The notes: a model not told the origin generated them from the sequence alone. A DNA stretch of 64,000 nucleotides from Candidatus Melainabacteria bacterium (GCA_003151275.1 PLXC01000171.1:83607-147606); one strand, 5' to 3'. Shown: positions 1 through 9,363, counted from the stretch's first letter. A program made the numbers and translations.

Positions 1-323
1 TAGGCCTCGTGGATGGCGCTGTAGAACGAGCCCTTCGAGTTCGGGTCAGTCAACTGCCCCGGGGTGTAGCGCGCCGAGACGGCGTCCTTGAGCACCTTGT
101 CGAGGGCGTTGGACTTGACGTTGGCGATACCGACCTGCTCCTTCAGGCTGGCCACGTACTGGTTCAGCTGAATGGTGTTGTCGTTGTTGAGCTGGACGAT
201 CGCCTTCTCCTTCTGGAGACCGACGTTGCCGACGTGCGCCTTGACGCCGAAGAAGCCGATGATGAGCGCGAGCACGAGGACGCCAGCGCCCACGCCTGCG
301 ATAACACGGTTGTTGGACTTCAT
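1..323 (-). CDS. LemA-like membrane-anchored protein, N-terminal part (runs off the window)
   Basis: The frame starts at the ATG at 323-321, behind a good AAGGAG site, and continues past position 1, so only about 107 residues are visible. It opens with Lys, then a strongly hydrophobic segment (about residues 9-27), then a helical region with NNDNTIQLNQYVASLKEQVG and KSNALDKVLKDAVSARY. This resembles LemA proteins: one N-terminal membrane helix followed by a long helical bundle. LemA genes are often next to TPM-domain genes, and a TPM-like protein lies directly upstream here in the same direction. Its cellular role is not established. GC-rich codon use matches the neighbour. The helical-anchor reading is fairly secure; the LemA assignment rests on pattern only. 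Confidence 0.65.
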   Translation of the reverse strand, partial: MKSNNRVIAGVGAGVLVLALIIGFFGVKAHVGNVGLQKEKAIVQLNNDNTIQLNQYVASLKEQVGIANVKSNALDKVLKDAVSARYTPGQLTDPNSKGSFYSAIHEA

Positions 324-360
324 GATTGATATGCTCCTTTTCGAGAGAATCGAACATTGA

Positions 361-405
361 GGCGCCTCAAGCGAGACGGATTCGCATCCGCTAACTTGAG
401 GCGCC
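361..405. other. intergenic stem-loop with 11-bp perfect arms
   Basis: The arms GGCGCCTCAAG (361-371) and CTTGAGGCGCC (395-405) are exact reverse complements. A smaller stem, CGGAT/ATCCG, can form inside the loop. It sits in the 99-bp gap between two minus-strand genes and has no T-run, so it is either a weak terminator, an mRNA processing or stability element, or a repeat. Confidence 0.6.
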
Positions 406-422
406 CAAGACGGGTAGATGGG

Positions 423-2054
423 CTAGGAGTCTCGCCGATTGCGGAAGCGAGTCAACGGATTTTGCGGGTTGCTGCCGAACGGTTCGTGACCGATCAGGTC
501 ACGCAGGCTCGGCACGGCGAAGAACACCATGGCGCCCCAGATCAGCAGGGCGAAGAAGAAGACAACGGCGTAGATGCCGAGCAGTTGACCGCCGGTCGGC
601 TGGATCTGGGTCTTCAGGTAGTCGAAGCCGACCCCCTTATCGCCAGCGGATTTGCACGACATGCAGACGCGTTCGAAGCCGTTCGTTCCCCACATGATGC
701 TCTCAAGAGCACCGGGCTGCGGGGTGTGGATGATCGCCGCCTTGTACTTGTCGCCGACCTGGGTCACCGTGGCCAGCGGCTTGCCGAGGATGGCCGCCGT
801 GGTCAGAGGCTTGCCCGCCACTTCGTTTTGCACCGAGAAGATCATCGTGCTGTTGCCAGTCGGCATGCCTGTCGACGCACGGGCCCACTTGACGGTTTTG
901 CCGTCCGCGGTTCCGAGCACGACCACGATTGCGTTCTTGGAGATGGCATACTTGTCGAACTTGGCCGACTGCCAGTAAGCAGTCAGCGTCTGCATGTAGA
1001 CGTCCGGATCGCTCACCTTGTTCGCGTCAGCGATGACAAAGTAGAGGTCGCCCTGCAGTGACGAACCGAGCGCGGCGTTGTAGCGCTCGACTGCAGCAGT
1101 CCACTCGGCCGTGTTGACGCCGGTGTTGCCGACGAAGTAGGCACGGTCCATGTAGTAGAAATTCTTGATCGAGTGGTTCAGGTTCGGCAGAATTCCCAGC
1201 TGCGTGTACTGGTCGATATACGGCGAGTAACGCTTCAGAGCCGCGTCTTGCGAGGCGAGAATGTAGTTCTCGTACCCGTGTTCGGCGGTCACAGGACCTG
1301 GGTCGCCGGCAGCGATGCGGTTCTGGGCGGCGGTCCATTGGGTTGGGGTGCCTGAGGGCACGTTGGGCAGGCTGTCCATCGATCCATCTTCAGCGCGAAT
1401 GCGGTGCTGGGACGGATTGTCCGGGAACCAATGAGAGCCTATCGTGTAATCACCGAGCGTTGTGTGCACGATGAACGTGGCCTCGGTCGAGGTGAAGGGC
1501 ACCTGGCGATAGCGGGTTTCAGGCCTCCATCGTGTCTCCGTGTGAGAGACCTCGGAGTGGTAGTTGCCCTTGCTGTCCGTATACGCCGACTGGTCGACGA
1601 TGGTCACCGTGTAGGACACCATGACGGTGTATGAGTCGGCGTCGAACGTGTGTTCGCATCCTCCAGTCGAGCCACCTTGCTCAGAAGACTCGTGACAGTT
1701 GAAGACCTGCTTCTCAACAGTGGCCTCGTAACCGCCCCAGAACTCTTGATAGGTGACTTTGTTGTCGAAGGCGAGCTTGGTGCCGAAGTGGTCCGTAAGC
1801 GGAACGACGACGAGCATCAAGAAGATGGAAGCGAGGGTCGCCTCGGTGAACGTGATCCGGTAGTCCGACTTGACGATGTGCAGAATGCCCCAGGCAGCAG
1901 CGCCGACGCCAAGGGCAATCAGTGCGCTCCAAATGGACAGACTGCCCAGACCCGGATAAAGCACTGCCGCAAGAATGACCGCAACGATGAGAGCACCGCC
2001 GCAAATCAAGTTTTCTTGTGACAGGACCGTCGTAGAATCCTGTTTTTCAGGCAT
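423..2054 (-). CDS. TPM-domain-like membrane protein
   Basis: I place the start at the ATG at 2054 (AAAGGAG seven bases upstream) rather than at a start 30 codons further out that lacks a ribosome site. The product is about 543 residues: two or three hydrophobic segments in the first 100, a large extracytoplasmic-looking middle rich in Tyr, Asn and Thr with three Cys (FNCHES, GGCEHTF), a TPM-like stretch near residues 345-430 (KYAISKNAIVVVLGTADGK, VKWARASTGMPTGN), a CMSC motif, and a C-terminal helix (LLGIYAVVFFFALLIWGAMV). TPM domains form a Rossmann-like fold found in membrane-tethered proteins often encoded beside lemA, and a LemA-like gene follows here. The function is unknown; a role in envelope or membrane protein maintenance is inference. 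Confidence 0.65.
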   Translation of the reverse strand: MPEKQDSTTVLSQENLICGGALIVAVILAAVLYPGLGSLSIWSALIALGVGAAAWGILHIVKSDYRITFTEATLASIFLMLVVVPLTDHFGTKLAFDNKVTYQEFWGGYEATVEKQVFNCHESSEQGGSTGGCEHTFDADSYTVMVSYTVTIVDQSAYTDSKGNYHSEVSHTETRWRPETRYRQVPFTSTEATFIVHTTLGDYTIGSHWFPDNPSQHRIRAEDGSMDSLPNVPSGTPTQWTAAQNRIAAGDPGPVTAEHGYENYILASQDAALKRYSPYIDQYTQLGILPNLNHSIKNFYYMDRAYFVGNTGVNTAEWTAAVERYNAALGSSLQGDLYFVIADANKVSDPDVYMQTLTAYWQSAKFDKYAISKNAIVVVLGTADGKTVKWARASTGMPTGNSTMIFSVQNEVAGKPLTTAAILGKPLATVTQVGDKYKAAIIHTPQPGALESIMWGTNGFERVCMSCKSAGDKGVGFDYLKTQIQPTGGQLLGIYAVVFFFALLIWGAMVFFAVPSLRDLIGHEPFGSNPQNPLTRFRNRRDS

Positions 2055-3116
2055 ACGATTTCTCCTTTTAAGTTGAGAGCGGTGGACGATCTGGGTTACC
2101 CCAGTTCTTCCAAAACGTAGTAAACGAGCTCTTCGCGTTTGCACCGCAGACGCAAATAAGCCGTTGAATCAACCTCCTTATCCACTCAAGATGAAGACGG
2201 CAAGAACAGTTCCGCAGAGGTGCGAAAAATGTGCTTGGAGAGTGGCGGCTTTGTGATGTAGGGGGGGAGCCGTTTGGGGATTGAAGAGGAAATGATTTAC
2301 TTCTAGAGCTTATTCTTTGCAACCTGGTTTACTCCAGGATTAGCACAGTTCACGTGACCACAAGCACGAACTTGTCCGGGCGGGGCCAGTTCACCGTTCT
2401 GGCGAAATTGGTGACTGGTTCGGTCTTTAGGTGTGTCAGGATTAACCCTAGCGCTGCTTACGTGAACCGTCCGAATCGGAACGGCAAAAACTGTTCGATG
2501 AAATCGACACAAGCAACTTGTTTTTGATCGCCGTTTTAATTGAAAATTAGCGCAAGCTCATGCGAATCTGCCTTGCATAGAAGGCTCGCACAAGCCGAGA
2601 TAGCTCTTCCTTTTATTAATTCTCTTGGCAACCTGGAAGTGACAAACGTCTGCTACCTAGCGCAGAGAGCCTTGCAGCCCCCACCAGTCTGGCTCTACGG
2701 ACGTTGTAGCCAACAACCGTATACACACAGACATAGTTGAGTGGTTTCTTGCCAACTGGTACGTTTGGGTATCTTCTTCTCCACCAAATCAAAGCCAGCA
2801 AACCCGACCAAACCTATCTGCTTCAGCTATCTCCACTCTCCACTACCAGCTTTACGCTAGGAGGTTAAGAGCTCGTCTGTGCAAATGGTTCAACTGTTGT
2901 GGTTCAAATGGCTTGGTTTTGTTTTTTTGTTGAAGAAGCGCCACCGGATTGCATGTTGCTCACGCGACCACTGTAGTCCACTCTCGGATGCATTGTTTAC
3001 TTCGGTAGCAGTGACATCCACATCGAGACTTATTCACGATAATCCTGTCGTGGATGAGCTTCACCATGTGTCCCGCTGATCACGGGCCATCAAATTCAGC
3101 TGAAAGGGTATACACA
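2055..3116. other. gene-free region of about 1.06 kb with several imperfect hairpins
   Basis: No convincing reading frame was found on either strand; the short frames lack ribosome sites and have unnatural composition. It must hold the minus-strand promoter for the TPM/LemA pair and the plus-strand promoter for the coiled-coil pair. Imperfect inverted repeats are visible at 2386-2418 (CCAGTTCACC with GGTGACTGG) and 2466-2484 (CCGTCCGA with TCGGAACGG). Confidence 0.6.
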
Positions 3117-3572
3117 ATGAAGACCATCAATGCGTTTATCGCAGCCATCGCTGCCTTGTTCATGTCGCCGGAAACCGCCGCCGCCAAGCGCGCCACCCGC
3201 CGACTCGCCGACAACAACGACAACATCTCGCTCGCCGAGCAGCTCCTCGCCAGCATGAAGACGCAACGCGTCGAAGATGCCCGCACGGACGCCGCCGCTC
3301 TCACGCTCGCCATCGCCAACGCCGAGACCGAGTCCGAGAAGGCCGAAATCCGCCGCCAGGCCGAGATCGACCGCCAGACCGACAAGACCGACACCCGCAT
3401 CAAGGCCCTGGAAGACGCCATCAAGGCCGCCAAGGCTGTCGGCGCCGAGAAGCTCGGTCGCATCGCTGAGAAGCAGGCCGCCGTGCGCAACGCCGAGCAG
3501 GCTCGCATCGAGACCGCCGAGGAAGCCCTCGACGAAGTCAGCGCCATCGCCGGCGACGACTCCGCGAAGTAA
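3117..3572 (+). CDS. small Ala/Glu-rich coiled-coil protein with signal-like N-terminus, copy 1
   Basis: The ATG at 3117 is chosen because the product then matches its downstream twin residue for residue; a GAAAGG site lies upstream. It has 151 residues. MKTINAFIAAIAALF followed by AAA resembles a signal peptide. The rest is almost all charged helix (Ala, Glu, Arg, Lys; for example EIRRQAEIDRQTDKTD) and is likely a coiled coil. No known family was recognised. It is an extended relative of the gene at 3716, differing at 11 residues. The strong codon bias (GCC, CGC, GAG, AAG) suggests high expression or a different origin from the AT-richer flanks. Export is inferred from the N-terminus only. 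Confidence 0.75.
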   Translation: MKTINAFIAAIAALFMSPETAAAKRATRRLADNNDNISLAEQLLASMKTQRVEDARTDAAALTLAIANAETESEKAEIRRQAEIDRQTDKTDTRIKALEDAIKAAKAVGAEKLGRIAEKQAAVRNAEQARIETAEEALDEVSAIAGDDSAK

Positions 3573-3715
3573 CACCTTCGTCGTCTGACTGATGATGGGT
3601 GGTGACAGTTCACTCGCAAGAGGTTCTGTTGCCGCCCATTGTCTTTCGATTCTTTTCTAACCGCAGAAGCCTAGTCGCTCTGACATCAAATTCGCAATTC
3701 GAAAGGACCAAACAA

Positions 3716-4171
3716 ATGAAGACCATCAACGCGTTCATCGCCGCCATCGCCGCTCTTTTCCTGTCGCCCGAAGTCGCCGCCGCCAAGCGTGCCACTCGCC
3801 GACTCGATGACAACAACGACAACATCTCGCTCGCCGAGCAGCTCCTCGCCGACATGCAGACGCAGCGCGTCAATGACGCCCGCGCCGACGCCGCCGCTCT
3901 CGAGTTGGCCATCGCCAACGCCGAGACCGAGTCCGAGAAGGCCGAAATCCGCCGCCAGGCCGAGATCGACCGCCAGACCGACAAGACCGACGCCCGCATC
4001 AAGGCCCTGGAAGACGCCATCAAGGCCGCCAAGGCTGTCGGCGCCGAGAAGCTCGGTCGCATCGCTGAGAAGCAGGCTGCCGTGCGCAACGCCGAGCAGG
4101 CCCGCATCGAGACCGCCGAGGAAGCCCTCGACGAAGTCAGCGCCATCACCGGCGACGACTCCTCGAAGTAA
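3716..4171 (+). CDS. small Ala/Glu-rich coiled-coil protein with signal-like N-terminus, copy 2
   Basis: The start at ATG 3716 is behind GAAAGG. It also has 151 residues, and 140 of 151 are identical to copy 1; differences cluster in the first 65 residues, while the second half is nearly identical in DNA too. That points to recent duplication or gene conversion. It has the same signal-like start, a TRRL-DNNDNIS segment, and one long charged helix. The copies are 143 bp apart, and a strong terminator follows this one, so they probably form one transcript. The role is unknown; structural or envelope-spacer functions are possible for such proteins, but nothing here shows it. Confidence 0.75.
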   Translation: MKTINAFIAAIAALFLSPEVAAAKRATRRLDDNNDNISLAEQLLADMQTQRVNDARADAAALELAIANAETESEKAEIRRQAEIDRQTDKTDARIKALEDAIKAAKAVGAEKLGRIAEKQAAVRNAEQARIETAEEALDEVSAITGDDSSK

Positions 4172-4236
4172 CCGCAGTCCGGCAAGGCGGTAGTTCAGTC
4201 TCTGGCTGAGCTGCTGTCTTCGCTCGGGCGGCAAGA

Positions 4237-4291
4237 ACAAGAACATCGGAAGAAGCAGGTATATCCTGCCCTTCCGGTGTCTCTTGTTTTT
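4237..4291 (+). terminator. rho-independent terminator after the coiled-coil pair
   Basis: A long stem pairs ACAAGAACATCGGAAG with CTTCCGGTGTCTCTTGT (one bulge and one wobble). An inner GCAGG/CCTGC stem caps it, and TTTTT follows directly. Confidence 0.8.
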
Positions 4292-4329
4292 GGACTGTTT
4301 TACTATATTGGCTAGTGTTATGGACTCGA

Positions 4330-5043
4330 TCAGGCTATGCCTTGGTCTAGCATGGGCTCCGCGCTGACGTGAATGGAAGCGGGAAAATGTACTGATAAAA
4401 ATGCTTGGGCTCGAGTCAGAGCGTCATAGTTGGTCGGCTCGCTAAATCCGTGTCCTTCATTCTCGTAAATATGCAACTGGTAACGGTGCCCTCGACTTTT
4501 AAGAGCTCCCTCCAGCTTGTGAGCATCAGACACGGGAACAAGCCAATCTTTGCTACCATGCAATATCAAGAGTGGTGGCATATTTTGCATTGATGATACT
4601 AGCCAGTCAGGTACCGCGCCGAACACTTCAACCGCCGCTTCAATGCGCTTATCTTGGGCCGCTTGCGCTAAAACGAGGGACGCACCCAGAGAAAAGCCGA
4701 CCAACGCTACTCCTTTCCCTGCGCTTCGTCCTTGATCGAGAACGAAGCTGACACAGTCTTTGATGGTCTCAGTCCAGGTGGGAAAATTTTTCACCATGTC
4801 CGGTTGGTTAGTCACGATCGTTGATGTGCGATGAAAATAATGCGGCAGATAGACGTTGTAGCCGCTGTTGGCCAGGTACCGGGCCACCTTCCGATAACGA
4901 TCGGCGAGGATCTTAAAGCGCATCCCGTCAGCACCATGCAGCAAGATTACCGCTGGATGAGGATCTCCGCCTGGTGCATCGTATTGTTCGACAGCGATCG
5001 ATTTGTTTCCGCTTTCAAATTTTGTCTTGAGTGGTGCGTTCAC
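4330..5043 (-). CDS. dienelactone hydrolase-like alpha/beta hydrolase
   Basis: The domain shows oxyanion-side AVILLHGADGMR, the nucleophile elbow GFSLGAS with Ser, PPLLILHGSKDWLVPV carrying the acid Asp, and NEGHGF carrying the catalytic His. This is the order of the dienelactone hydrolase family, although classical members use Cys at the elbow. The frame opens at GTG 5103, but the GTG at 5043 has AGAGG six bases upstream and removes 20 residues outside the domain, so I prefer it. No signal peptide is seen, so it is probably cytoplasmic. The substrate cannot be read from sequence. It has no same-strand partner close by. A short fragment of a related hydrolase lies at 49748-49882. Confidence 0.8.
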   Translation of the reverse strand: MNAPLKTKFESGNKSIAVEQYDAPGGDPHPAVILLHGADGMRFKILADRYRKVARYLANSGYNVYLPHYFHRTSTIVTNQPDMVKNFPTWTETIKDCVSFVLDQGRSAGKGVALVGFSLGASLVLAQAAQDKRIEAAVEVFGAVPDWLVSSMQNMPPLLILHGSKDWLVPVSDAHKLEGALKSRGHRYQLHIYENEGHGFSEPTNYDALTRAQAFLSVHFPASIHVSAEPMLDQGIA

Positions 5044-5244
5044 GGCAGACCTCTCTAATTGAATAAATTCCGTGATGGCAGTTTGAGGACAATCTATAGG
5101 CACTCAAACTCGTAGTAAGGAAGGATTCCTTATGTACGATATAACAGACGACGGTGGCGTCGATTTGCTCCTCCATTCAAGCGTCTGCCGGAAAGATTTT
5201 AACTTCAGCCCTGCGAGTCGAGCACTATCAGCCGCTCGCGACCA

Positions 5245-5577
5245 TCAATCAGCGCTCACCCAAATAGCTACGTCGCCATCGTTAGACACTTTGACGTGCT
5301 TAGGTCCTTTATGGAAATCCAGATTGGAAGCTTTGAAGTCAATGGAATTGCAGTTGCCGTCAGCATCGAGGTTGATAACTGGCTTCGGTAGCCCATCCCA
5401 GTTGTGATTGCTGTAGTCATGCATAAGCGCTTGCCCAGTGATGTTTCGCTCCGACTGACTAAGGTTTGCCCATTCTTTAGCGAGAGCCATATTTGCATTG
5501 AGACCATCAGTAGTGTCTATGCGGTTTTTAGCAAGATCTTCGAATGTACGTGCTTCTTTGCGAGCATCAAAAGTCAT
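5245..5577 (-). CDS. hypothetical protein, 110 residues
   Basis: The ATG at 5577 has AGGA about eight bases upstream. The N-terminal half is helical (ARTFEDLAKNRIDTTDG) and the C-terminal half reads like a small beta module (INLDADGNCNSIDFKAS, VKVSNDGDVAIWVSAD). Composition is natural for a soluble protein. No family was recognised. It stands alone, with the coding strand shared with the flanking genes. Confidence 0.6.
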   Translation of the reverse strand: MTFDARKEARTFEDLAKNRIDTTDGLNANMALAKEWANLSQSERNITGQALMHDYSNHNWDGLPKPVINLDADGNCNSIDFKASNLDFHKGPKHVKVSNDGDVAIWVSAD

Positions 5578-5728
5578 CTTAAATGTCCTGCAAAAATCAG
5601 ATAGTAAGGGTGGAAAGGCTCTGTATGATCACATTGTGCCAAGCGAATCTAACAGTCAGATAACAGGTTACTCGTTTCTCTAACAAATCATGACTGGTAG
5701 CGCCATTCAAGGCAACGCCTTGGGGCAA

Positions 5729-5756
5729 TGTTAGAAAAAAACGCGTTTTTCTAACA
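5729..5756. repeat. 28-bp palindromic element, copy A (possible bidirectional terminator)
   Basis: TGTTAG and CTAACA flank the perfect palindrome AAAAACGCGTTTTT, with two extra A. It lies 61 bp past the end of the debranching-enzyme gene. A copy with one mismatch is at 36405-36432. The T/A arms would give a hairpin ending in U on either strand, so it could stop transcription both ways. Confidence 0.7.
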
Positions 5757-5817
5757 AAGGCGACAAGCACTTCTTGCAGGGAGCGGCCCGTTTAATATTT
5801 ACCCTCTGGACAGAGCG

Positions 5818-7911
5818 TCAGCGTCGATTTTGCCAGCTCAAAAAACGCATCACTTCAGCTACTGACCAGGCTTGAGCGATACTGCCGCGAGGTAAATGAG
5901 GGCGCGAACCATCAAAAATTTCGGAAATAGATCCCAGTCCAGCCTCTTCCACGAGGTGGCTAAGGAGCGGCTGCATCACTAAATTGATGCGCGCTGTTGT
6001 CTCAGGCAGAAGACCAAATACGTTTATCAATGCATCACAGTAGGCACCTAAGAACCATGGCCATGCCATGCCTTGGTGATATGAGAGATCTCTATGGTAT
6101 TGGTCTGCGTGCACAAAACCGCAGCCGTACACACCCTGATAGGCAGGATCCACCGCCGTCAGGGTGCGCACACCCATCGGGGTAAGTAGTTCTGATTCGA
6201 TCGCGATCAAAACTGATTTTTCTTGGGCGGTCGTCAAGGCTCTGTACGGAAGCGATACCGCCAACAATTGATTGGGCCTGATGCTTTGCTCCGGTAATGT
6301 TGATGAACCATATCCTAGATCTATCACATCAAAAAGGCACTGGCGATCAGGATTCCAGAACTTTTGCATCGACTGGCGAGCCAGAGTGGCAAGATTCTCC
6401 AGCTCGGCAATGGTACCATCCGTGCTGCTCACGGAGCGTGCAAAGAAAATCACCGTCTCTAAATAGTTGTACCAAAGAGCGCTCAACTCCACTGCTTTGC
6501 CGGCCCGCGGCGTAATTGGAAAGTCAGCTACCTTTGTGTCCATCCACGTAAATTCCTGATGAACTCCCGAACATTTCAGTAGTCCATCAGCTGGATCGAT
6601 TTTGATGTTTTTGTTAGTGCCATTTATGTAGTGGCCCGCCGCCTCGATCAGATGGGGCAGCTGCTCTTTGACAAACTCTAAATCCTTGGTGGTTTTGTGA
6701 TACTGATAGAGTGCCCATGCCCACCAAAGAGTGACGTCGGCAGCTCCGTATTCAAACCCGCCTGGGCTCTTAGAGTCCTCTATATAGCGGTTTGGAAGCA
6801 GTCCACCTTTGATCTTTGAGACGTAATTTCGCAGAATGCGTTTGCCGTCATCGAATCTCCTTGTGGCCATCGTCAAGCCAGGCATTGATATCATCGCCGC
6901 TCGGCCAGATTCGCTGAACCACGGATAGCCTTCCATGACGCCCAGTTCGGACTCTTCGCTGGCTGTCTTGCCGACAAGAAATTGATCGCAAGCAAAGACT
7001 AATAAATTAGTCGCCTGGGTGCGGGGTAGATTTGCTTGCTTAAGCAGCCCACGTTGCCGTTTAAGAGCGGTCTCAACAGCGCCGTGACAATCTGGTGTCT
7101 CAACCGGTCGGTCAAGACTGGCACCGATAGAAAACTGTTGATTGGCATCAAGCGTGGTTGAAACGCTGCCGACGAAAAACAGATCTTCGCAGTCAGGAAG
7201 TCCTCTGGCTGTTTCTTCAGGCCAATGATAATCCCACCACCATTGTTTCTGCGATTCATATTCGCCCTTGTTCCAAGTCAAGCACAAGCGTTTGGCTGAT
7301 TCGTTAAGGATGATCACTGAATGATTTGGCGAGACAAACTGAGGATAGCGATCGTCTGATGAGCCCGATACCTTTTCGTGGAACTTTCTGAAGCCGGTCA
7401 AGAATCTCACTGAGAGCTTCACGTCATCTGGCGGATTATCCATGTCAGGCAGCCACGTATAACCAATGTGAACCTCGTTCGTTCCCCATGTCAGGGAACA
7501 TTCTTTGATCAAATAATTGCCGTTGATCTGGTAAACCCAAGTTGGCGTGGGCAGCATCGTAAACGATTCAATCTGCTTGTAACCCGTTGGTGATACCACC
7601 CCTGATGCCCAATGATTGGTAGCCAGTTGATGGACGGTACCGTTCAATGTAAGCAGCTCATCAACCTGCGAGAGAATGACGTGGCGGTCGTGCGGGGGGT
7701 CTAGAGCTGATACGAGAAGCCCATGATAACGGCGCGTGTGGGCACCAGAAACGGTGCCACAGCTGTAGCCGCCGAGCCCATTGGTCAAAAGCCACTCGCG
7801 ATGGTCTGGCTGTTCTCTAGATGGGTACCAGAGCGGAACCTCATAATTGAGGTCGGCGTATTTCGATTTTAACCAGCTGATTAACCCGAAGGTCATGAGT
7901 GCCTCCGCCAT
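5818..7911 (-). CDS. amylo-alpha-1,6-glucosidase (archaeal-type glycogen debranching enzyme)
   Basis: The protein has 697 residues. The N-terminal GDE domain shows EWLLTNGLGGYSCGTVSG followed by TRRYHGLLVSAL. The C-terminal (alpha/alpha)6 barrel carries the family hallmarks WWAWALYQYH, TPRAGKAVELSALWYN and DLSYHQGMAWPW. These enzymes hydrolyse alpha-1,6 branch glucosyl residues in glycogen in the cytoplasm. Two starts are plausible: ATG 7911 (GAGGG upstream) and ATG 7896 (GGAGG five bases upstream); they differ by five residues. Length and domain order match the family. No other glycogen genes are adjacent, so it is a stand-alone unit ending before the palindrome at 5729. Confidence 0.9.
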   Translation of the reverse strand: MAEALMTFGLISWLKSKYADLNYEVPLWYPSREQPDHREWLLTNGLGGYSCGTVSGAHTRRYHGLLVSALDPPHDRHVILSQVDELLTLNGTVHQLATNHWASGVVSPTGYKQIESFTMLPTPTWVYQINGNYLIKECSLTWGTNEVHIGYTWLPDMDNPPDDVKLSVRFLTGFRKFHEKVSGSSDDRYPQFVSPNHSVIILNESAKRLCLTWNKGEYESQKQWWWDYHWPEETARGLPDCEDLFFVGSVSTTLDANQQFSIGASLDRPVETPDCHGAVETALKRQRGLLKQANLPRTQATNLLVFACDQFLVGKTASEESELGVMEGYPWFSESGRAAMISMPGLTMATRRFDDGKRILRNYVSKIKGGLLPNRYIEDSKSPGGFEYGAADVTLWWAWALYQYHKTTKDLEFVKEQLPHLIEAAGHYINGTNKNIKIDPADGLLKCSGVHQEFTWMDTKVADFPITPRAGKAVELSALWYNYLETVIFFARSVSSTDGTIAELENLATLARQSMQKFWNPDRQCLFDVIDLGYGSSTLPEQSIRPNQLLAVSLPYRALTTAQEKSVLIAIESELLTPMGVRTLTAVDPAYQGVYGCGFVHADQYHRDLSYHQGMAWPWFLGAYCDALINVFGLLPETTARINLVMQPLLSHLVEEAGLGSISEIFDGSRPHLPRGSIAQAWSVAEVMRFLSWQNRR

Positions 7912-8050
7912 AATCGTACCCTCTTCACTTGTGTCCTAGGGCTCGTTTCAAAAAAGCATTTGTTATACGATATTCTCTAGTATGAATTTTGAAATTGAAA
8001 ACACCGAGGTTCGACATAAAGTCGAACGCCCAGTGCTGTCAATCCAGCTC

Positions 8051-8902
8051 CTACTCGTTCTCAGGCATCGTGGCGTGGATCGTTTCGATACGCTTCCAGT
8101 CCTGAGTCGGTTTGTCGTAGTAGTAGCGTTCGCCGTTGAACTCCAGTCGGAAGACGAAACCCAGGTACTGAGCCGCCTTACCGCATGCGTGGAAACGCCG
8201 GCCGTAGAGCTTGTAGACTTGGTTCGGTGTGGCGATTTCTTCATCCATACGAAGCTTGAGCACCATGACCCCAGGGTCCGTTGCGCCCTTGCCGCGTCCA
8301 TCAATAACCAAGTCTGCGCTTTTGATGGCGTAGTTAACCTGGTCGTGCTCGCTGCCTGTCCATTCGTGAATCTTGTGTGCGTCGCGAAGACGAGCAAGTT
8401 CAGCGGCCGGACCGGGGCGCACACGTTCTTCGTCACCAACAGCCTTGTCGGCAATGACAACGATTGCCCAGGCGGCGTCGGCGAAGTTGCGTCGGCTGAA
8501 AGACCGAGCTTTGAGAACAACTTCGGAACGGTGGCAGGCGACGATACGGGAAATCTCGGTGATGTCTGCTTTGGAGAAGCCGAGTTTCTTCAAGTACATG
8601 CGAGTCCATTTGGCGCCAGCGGTTGCGTGGTTGTCGGGGTCGATTCCGCCGCCGATGTCATGCAAGAAGCCAGCTACCGGAATGATCACGTCGCGCGTGT
8701 GCGCAGAGAGCATGCCGGGAATGAGACGTTCGATCGAAGTTGCCAGGCTGATGGCGACGTCGCGAACGAGTGTGAAGTGAGTCAAATCGTGATACGTCTG
8801 ACTTGCCCTCTTACGGTCGCCTTCTTCACAAAGTGCGAGTACCTCCGCGTCGTTGTAAATTTGCGGCACGAGGGTCTTGTAATCGGGTTGTGGCTGTTCC
8901 AT
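8051..8902 (-). CDS. HD-domain metal-dependent phosphohydrolase
   Basis: The protein has 283 residues with a strong GGAGG site before ATG 8902. Metal-binding positions of the HD superfamily are in order: H38/H42 (YHDLTHF), H81-D82 (FLHDIGGG), H92 (NHATAGA), H124 (VACHRSE) and D152 (VIADKA). Such proteins hydrolyse phosphate esters, often nucleotides or cyclic nucleotides. The C-terminal 90 residues (VYKLYGRRFHACGKAAQYLG and a basic beta region) match no domain I recognise. GC-rich codon use resembles the 19.6-26.4 kb cluster rather than the debranching gene. The substrate is unknown. Confidence 0.8.
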   Translation of the reverse strand: MEQPQPDYKTLVPQIYNDAEVLALCEEGDRKRASQTYHDLTHFTLVRDVAISLATSIERLIPGMLSAHTRDVIIPVAGFLHDIGGGIDPDNHATAGAKWTRMYLKKLGFSKADITEISRIVACHRSEVVLKARSFSRRNFADAAWAIVVIADKAVGDEERVRPGPAAELARLRDAHKIHEWTGSEHDQVNYAIKSADLVIDGRGKGATDPGVMVLKLRMDEEIATPNQVYKLYGRRFHACGKAAQYLGFVFRLEFNGERYYYDKPTQDWKRIETIHATMPENE

Positions 8903-9363
8903 GTATCCTCCGGATAGTTACACCTCCATTCGCACCTGTTCGATGAACAGCTGCTGTTTGAGAGATTTGGTTGAAGAAAAATTGACTACATCGATCCAAA
9001 ACGCAGGTCGCACCCTAATCCAGCAAACTTGAAATTTTCGGTTGGAAAAGGCTGAGGTGTGGGGCTCCGGGGTTTTTAAATGGAAAAGATGTGTGGCCTC
9101 ACCCTAACAATTTGAGGTTAGCCAGCTCAATAGCTGTGCCTGCTTATAATTCGCAGCTTTCGCATGACCAATTGGCAGTTTTTGTTTTCGCTAAGTGCAT
9201 TCGCCGATCTGCGCGAGCCGACAAAAAGCTCCAAACGCAGATGGAACACGGTTATCAAGCAGTAATCTTAAGGGGCACTTCTGGACAAACGCGCGGCTCA
9301 GCAGCAGTCGCTAGCTGAGCCGCGCCATTGCATTTGATTAAGCACAAGCTAAAAGCAGCCTGA
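8903..9363. other. intergenic region with a 12-bp perfect hairpin at 9291-9325
   Basis: No gene is evident. GCGCGGCTCAGC (9291-9302) and GCTGAGCCGCGC (9314-9325) form a perfect stem with an 11-base loop, 38 bp beyond the stop of the minus-strand MerR-like gene. On that strand it is followed by GTTTGT, so it is probably that gene's terminator, though the U-tract is weak. Confidence 0.6.

Noticed and set aside
9..329. plus-strand frame over the LemA-like gene
   Set aside because: A shadow of the minus gene; no ribosome site and a composition typical of antisense GC-rich frames. Long antisense frames over 3080-4246 and 423-1061 were rejected for the same reason.
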